A DNA stretch of 40,486 bases. Source: Gemmatimonadota bacterium. GTDB taxonomy: Bacteria; Latescibacterota; UBA2968; UBA8231. Of the stretch, positions 39,755 through 40,486 are shown piece by piece. Within the stretch, counting starts at the first letter, position 1. Every line of letters begins with the position of its first letter. Location of the stretch: positions 42,105-82,590 of the forward strand of contig PATE01000054.1 of the NCBI GenBank assembly GCA_002712305.1, given 5' to 3'. The notes under the pieces are model-generated. The model searched no databases and had not been told where the DNA came from. It saw nothing but the letters and a program-made list of their open reading frames with translations. A program made the translations under genes and the position numbers.

Positions 39755-40348
39755 ATGAGTGACCTGCCTGCCGCGTGGCAACGGGACTTTGACGTGTACG
39801 ATCGCATCGAAGAGCTGGGAATCGACCTGAAGAGCAAGGAGGATGTCATTCCTGCGCCCTCTGGCCGACGGATCTGCATGCTCACATTTACACCAGCGGG
39901 CCTGCTGTTTACCTCGGGCACCGGTGGGGGACGCGGCGCGATCACCAATGATGATGGTGATGTGGAGCGGGGCTACGAGGCTGGGCGAGACGCGGGAATC
40001 AACCATCTACGGGTCCTCCATTGGGGTTTGCACCCCGAGGGAACGCTAAATGACATCTGGTACTGCGTGAAGTGCATTGGCATGGTCAACTCTGCCGGTG
40101 GTGGTGCGTTCTCGAAATCGCCACGTGTCGTGGATGGCTACACGAAGGTGTTCCATGACGTATTGGGAGGTCCTCAGTCGCAGTTCGCCGAGGATGGGAG
40201 CGACAGCTCCTTTTCTGGCTGGCATGCACGTTCGGCCGTGGCCGGTTTCGATCTGCCAGGACATGTGGCCATTGAACCGGAGATGATCGTGCAGATCGAT
40301 CCCGAATTGGCGACATCCATCATCCGCGCACGCGGACCACACGCCTGA
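39755..40348 (+). CDS. RidA (YjgF/YER057c/UK114) family protein
   Basis: 197-aa ORF preceded by GAGGAG; GTLNDIWYCVKCIGMVNS, VVDGYTKVFHDVLG, ARSAVAGFDLPGHVAIEPEMIVQID. Confidence 0.75.
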   Translation: MSDLPAAWQRDFDVYDRIEELGIDLKSKEDVIPAPSGRRICMLTFTPAGLLFTSGTGGGRGAITNDDGDVERGYEAGRDAGINHLRVLHWGLHPEGTLNDIWYCVKCIGMVNSAGGGAFSKSPRVVDGYTKVFHDVLGGPQSQFAEDGSDSSFSGWHARSAVAGFDLPGHVAIEPEMIVQIDPELATSIIRARGPHA

Positions 40349-40355
40349 GCCATCG

Positions 40356-40486
40356 ATGGCCGTTTCTCTGTCTCGTCATGGCGAGACCTACTATCTAGGG
40401 GGCGTTCCCGGTGTGCCCGATCTGGCCTGGTATCGAGAGCAGGATCGCTGGGCATCGAAGCCGGAGGCCCTGCCCGCTGGGGCCGA
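40356..40486 (+). CDS. Partial ORF running off the window (MAVSLSRHGETYYLGGVPGVPDLAWYREQDRWASKPEALPAGA...), product unknown
   Basis: ATG at 40356, open to the window end, 7 nt after the RidA stop. Confidence 0.5.
   Translation, partial: MAVSLSRHGETYYLGGVPGVPDLAWYREQDRWASKPEALPAGA

Overview
The 40,486-bp window is a GC-rich, gene-dense bacterial chromosomal segment with no tRNA, rRNA, CRISPR array or transposon that I could see. I support about 31 protein-coding loci (including one pseudogene and one partial gene). Most are carbohydrate or small-molecule catabolism genes: three phytanoyl-CoA dioxygenase (PhyH) loci, one of them decayed; three Gfo/Idh/MocA oxidoreductases; a mannonate-dehydratase-like TIM barrel; a GH4 glycosidase; a six-hairpin glycosidase; an enolase-superfamily sugar-acid dehydratase; a sulfatase; two sodium:solute symporters; and an NhaC-type antiporter. 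Housekeeping-type genes are interspersed: M23 peptidase, LptE-like lipoprotein, Glu dehydrogenase, CvpA, RarA, DsbD, Gnd, Pgi and RidA. The gene mix resembles Latescibacterota/Poribacteria-like marine heterotrophs, but that is inference only. The points most worth a second look are: (i) a PhyH pseudogene with two frameshifts and two in-frame stops; (ii) a GH4 gene split at a GTGA overlap and a six-hairpin glycosidase whose C-terminus is out of frame, with all four frameshifts having the same sign; (iii) a 489-aa unrecognised protein between GH4 and PhyH genes in a long co-directional run; (iv) a RarA-methyltransferase-like fusion; (v) a secreted protein that looks like an internal duplication of an NTF2-like domain. 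I found no convincing wholly new system. The best candidate is the GH4/489-aa/PhyH/oxidoreductase cluster.
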